Assembly (NCBI GenBank): GCA_015227615.1
Contig: JAALGZ010000048.1
Span: 186,001 to 250,000 of the forward strand
Length of the DNA stretch: 64,000 nt
Source of the DNA: Labyrinthula sp. Ha
Lineage: Eukaryota; Sar; Bigyra; Labyrinthulida; Labyrinthulaceae
Direction of reading: 5' to 3'
Below the pieces are notes generated by a model. It searched no databases, was not told the origin of the DNA, and worked only from the letters and a program-made list of their open reading frames with translations. Of the stretch, positions 61,001 through 64,000 are shown piece by piece. Numbering within the stretch: the stretch's first letter is position 1; each line of letters begins with the position of its first letter. The position numbers and the translations under genes were made by a program.

Positions 61001-61910
61001 CGTTTTTCCCATCTTTTCTTGCCTCTGTGAAATTTTCTCAGTTCTACCATGATAGCAATGTGATCAAACTTCTCTTTCTGCCAGATCCAGCTACTGGTGT
61101 CTCGTCTTGGCTTGAACAGGTAAATTCTTTCTGGTTTGTTGGTGATGAAGAAGTCGATTTCCGATATCTTCGTATTATCATATCGGGAACAGAATGTTCC
61201 CTGTTTTTTCGCTCCCTTCTTCCCAGTTACATGCCTGTGATTAACAATTGAGTACCTTTAATCTTTAACCAATTTTCTAGCAGCTTTCCATTCGCATTGC
61301 TTCTTTTTGAGAACACCAGCTTACCCTCCTTCTTCTGCGCCGTTCTACTCACTTGTGCGTTGAAATCCCCACCTAAAAGTAACGTCCTTCTCTTGTTCAG
61401 GTTTCTTGTTACCACACTCAACTCTTTCAGGAACTTTCTGTAGGATTCTCTGCCCAGTCCACAGTGTGGAGCGTAGCAGTTCACTACATTAATCTTTTTC
61501 TTGCCGGTGCCTTGGAGAACTACTTTCAGGATCCTGTCGCTAGTACTTTGAACTGTAGAAACGTTGCAAGCAAGTTCTTCAGCCAAGTAGGTCGCTACGC
61601 CTGCAGCTCCAGTAGGCGGCTTTGAGAAAAACCACTTACCTTTGCTGCTGCTGACTTTCACCCTTTCCATCAACATCTTGTAGCCTGATTCGTGTAACTC
61701 TTGCAACATCAAAATTGACAGTTGCTGAGTTTTTTCTTCTAAAAGGTTAAATTTTGTTGTAGTAAGACCACCTACGTTCACAGAGACTACAAGTAGTCTC
61801 TGTTCGCGCTGGCTCGCACACTCTAGGCCCTCTGTGGAGGTCGGAGTCGAGTAATTCCGTTGAGGCAAGGAGATATAACTGTTTTTCTTGCTTCTTGCCC
61901 AAAATTTAAG
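58040..61910 (-). mobile_element. LINE retrotransposon, same family, decayed (copy 2)
   Basis: About 3.9 kb, read on the minus strand. Protein parts are in the same order as copy 1 and end at the matching place (INPLTYINKLLG against INPLEYTQTMLA). On the element strand the 3' untranslated part (58040-58557) is rich in C/A and poor in G. It ends in a doubled motif GAAATTTTGGGAAAT near 58042-58072, close to the end motif of copy 1. More lesions than copy 1, far fewer than the 35.8-37.6 kb fragment. Confidence 0.85.
58558..61868 (-). pseudogene. LINE copy 2 polyprotein, frameshifted and catalytically dead reverse transcriptase
   Basis: The endonuclease is in the first frame (61868-61227: VSVNVGG, LMLQEL, NCYAPH, GGDFNAQ). 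SEIDFF and FDHIAI follow near 61150 and 61050 in another frame. The linker is at 61012-60392, the reverse transcriptase start at 60392-60096 (LKNNRATGVDCINNEVLK) and its core at 60002-59373 (LLFIDFQKAFDS, VLQGDSLSPAIF). The catalytic motif reads FAYD instead of FADD; the Tyr codon is at 59649-59651, a single GAT to TAT change. The CCHC knuckle CEKC...HLRNRFC is kept near 59380-59460. The tail lies at 59259-59065 and 59028-58558. At least five frame breaks separate these parts. Confidence 0.85.
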
Positions 61911-63119
61911 TTAGTCTTTTTATCCACATGGGTATAATGTACAGAAATGACTAATGTGTTATGAATACTGGTACTCCAATAGACCCCCCACGACAGTTTA
62001 CCATAGTTTATGAGGGGGATTAAGTCGGAGCATCGGTATTGCATATTATATAACGTTACCCCAATTGCAACGAATTTCCTTTCCATCCTGTACAAGTATT
62101 CACGACAGAAAATTTAAGTTGAGCAGATTTCTCATTAATATTCGTGGATATGGTCTATACTTAGGACATGTATACAGTTTTGTACTCTCTCTCTACTAGC
62201 ATTCTTTACAAAATAAAAATATGAAAACTGTGTCAATGGAAACAAACACCAAGTGCTTAGATCTATAGCAGATGGGTTAAACAGTTTGAATTAAGTAACT
62301 GTTGCTGACTCTGTTCAAAGATGCAATGTTGATTGGCTTCGCTCTGATTGTAGTGTAGACAAAATTATTGTTGTGATCTAAGCTAGTTACAAGCAATAAC
62401 CCATGACGTCGAAATAAAACTTTTTTCAAACATATGTCGACTCTTAAAACAGATACATTCCCAAATGAAAAATGAATCTAAAAGATAATTTAGCTATTGA
62501 ACATACCACGACTTCTCCATTCTACCTTGTGTCTCTAGTTTTTCTATTTTCAAACGAGCTTTATCAGTGCCTTGAGCTAAGTTTTATCAAACGTGTTTCT
62601 TAATCACGGGGAACTGACTAGTGTTTTCAAGTTAAACTTTCTGGTGGGTTCATACTCAAGTTTAGAACTTATCCATTCCCATCTTTATTACGAAAAAGAT
62701 TGGTTTTAATTGCATGCCCCCAATTGCCGCGAGAATATGGGAACCCCTAAGAATTCGATGTATTAGTTGAAATCACTTCGGCGAATATACTTAGGAGACT
62801 AGGATTAGGTAAAAAATATCTTCAGGACCTGATCAAAGTATTTTAAAGTTTTCAACACCTTCGATTTATAATAATGGTGCTCAAAATTACATTGTTTATT
62901 ATGAATAGTCTTTCCTTTAAACCAAATTTGAACTCGGATAAAGTCTTTAACGTTACATTAACATTATATTGATACCTAACCTTAAATAATTGTACCATAT
63001 GCCAAAATAATAGAGTCGACATACATTAATATTGTTGCTGACCGCTTTTTGGAACACAATCGAGTCCCAACCGAATTAAATCAATATCTTGATAAAACGA
63101 AACAAACCATTCGAAGACA
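61911..63119. other. Spacer between LINE copy 2 and the Rho GTPase gene
   Basis: About 1.2 kb, AT-rich, no gene. The first 100-200 bp may still be LINE 5' untranslated sequence. The rest must hold the Rho promoter, but no motif is evident. Confidence 0.5.
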
Positions 63120-63940
63120 ATGTCAGATTCTAAAAAACTCAAGCTTGTAGTTGTAGGTATATTTTCTTCGTTTCTGCCCTTTCAACTATTGAATGCTAAC
63201 AATAAGTATCATTTTGAATATCTTTCTAGTTTAAGCAGGGTGAATTATTTTATAGGTGACGGGGCGGTTGGAAAAGTAAGTTGTTTTTGGAAGGATTTAG
63301 GTTTTTAGACGTGTTTAATCCTTTCGTTTGCAGATCCAATAAAGTATAGAGAGTATTTGGAAACTTACGAGCCAACAGGTATTAGCTATTACTTGAGTAA
63401 AACATAGTTTTGGATACTTTTGTCATCACAGTTGGGTTTAAGAAGAACCAGTCTTTGGAACTAGAATTATGGGATACAGCTGGTATTATATTAAATTATC
63501 TTATCTTTAAGGTCAAGAAGGGTTCAAAGAAGTAAGAAAGCTAAGTTATCCAGGAACTGATGGTACTCTTAAATCTCATATTTATCATAGGTTTCATGGT
63601 CTGTTTTGGGTCAGATCAAGAAAAGTCGTTGAATAATGTGCAGAATGTGTGGTTACCAGAAATCCTAAAAGATGGAAAAATGAGGGATATTAAAGGTGTA
63701 GAAAAGGCGTCATCCTTTGTTGTTGTTGGAACGAAAGCTGATTTGTTGAAGGACAAGGATGAAAGGGAGTATGTAAAGAAGAGAGCGAAGGATGTAACAA
63801 CGCATATGGGTGGTTCGGACTTTGTGTTATGCTCTTCAATAACTGGAGAGGGATTGCAAGATGCCTTTAAATATCTCATCAGGGCTGCGTATCGGAACAA
63901 ATATGTGGTTTCCAGTGGGCGCCGTTGTTCTTTGCTTTGA
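63120..63940 (+). CDS. Rho-family small GTPase, six exons (200 aa)
   Basis: Exons 63120-63156, 63256-63275, 63309-63378, 63408-63482, 63512-63562, 63591-63940. Introns are 99, 33, 29, 29 and 28 nt, all GT-AG; the 99-nt one has a TGCTAAC branch-site-like motif. Splicing gives a complete G domain: GDGAVGKT (13-20), YEPTVLDTF switch I with the Rho-type PTV.D signature, WDTAGQEGF switch II, GTKADLL (G4), CSSITGEG (G5) and a C-terminal CSLL, a prenylation (geranylgeranyl-type) box after a short basic stretch. Rho GTPases switch actin regulators on membranes, including WASP proteins such as the one encoded at 4.6 kb. Oddities: a few extra residues before switch I (ADPIKYREYLE), and a stretch after G4 about 14 residues shorter than RhoA, so the Rho insert helix seems reduced or absent. 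Exon 2 is only 20 nt. Family confident; Rac/Rho/Cdc42 subtype not assigned. Confidence 0.92.
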
Positions 63941-64000
63941 GCTTCCAATAGGATAATTTTGAAGAGTTTATATTAATGTTAGCCCATTTTTCTTTTCCTG
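63941..64000. other. 3' flank of the Rho gene
   Basis: Sixty bases of AT-rich 3' flank at the window edge; nothing further to call. Confidence 0.4.

Noticed and set aside
1-64000. tRNA, rRNA and CRISPR arrays
   Set aside because: I scanned for T-loop GTTCRANNC contexts with cloverleaf pairing, rRNA-like GC blocks and regularly spaced direct repeats. None held up; the few GTTCGAA hits lack flanking stems.

Overview
The window is nuclear DNA of a single-celled eukaryote: AT-rich, with long gene-free spacers. It carries a eukaryotic cytoskeletal and signalling gene set (WASP, a Ste20/MST-type kinase, a Roc-COR protein with leucine-rich repeats, a Rho GTPase, AIG1-like GTPases). TAA, TAG and TGA all end genes, so the code looks standard. 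I cannot name the organism. The genes fit an amoeboid or flagellate protist. The most telling trait is intron size: of 15 introns I could place by reading frame and protein homology, 12 are 28-31 nt long; the others are 33, 73 and 99 nt.

Left half (1-35 kb): no mobile element recognised. Genes stand alone between spacers of 1-9 kb. They are a WASP-family protein with a very long coiled coil (4.6-7.6 kb), an unrecognised probable membrane protein with LIR-like motifs (14.0-14.9 kb), an MST/Hippo-like kinase (23.6-25.4 kb, one intron), an LRR-Roc-COR gene whose LRR part is spread over six tiny exons (26.0-28.5 kb), and a MATE transporter (32.9-34.4 kb).

Right half (35-64 kb): transposon-rich. 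Three copies of one LINE family (APE-type endonuclease, reverse transcriptase, CCHC zinc knuckle) are present: an old fragment on the minus strand (35.8-37.6 kb), a young almost intact copy on the plus strand (42.2-46.1 kb) and a middle-aged one on the minus strand (58.0-61.9 kb). A MULE DNA transposon with degenerate terminal inverted repeats and an internal minisatellite lies at 50.5-53.4 kb. Between the first two LINEs sits a divergent pair of paralogous AIG1-like proteins with an unfamiliar Cys-rich C-terminal domain. One has an intact P-loop and the other has lost it. A membrane-anchored carboxypeptidase B-like M14 enzyme (46.7-48.6 kb, four exons) and a Rho GTPase (63.1-63.9 kb, six exons) complete the gene set.

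How the genes might work together: WASP is the classical effector linking Rho-family GTPases to Arp2/3 actin nucleation, so the WASP and Rho genes may act in one pathway, but nothing here shows they are partners. The strongest candidate for something undescribed is the GTPase / pseudo-GTPase pair sharing the Cys-rich module; the exon-per-repeat LRR-Roco gene comes next. I saw no tRNA, rRNA or CRISPR array.
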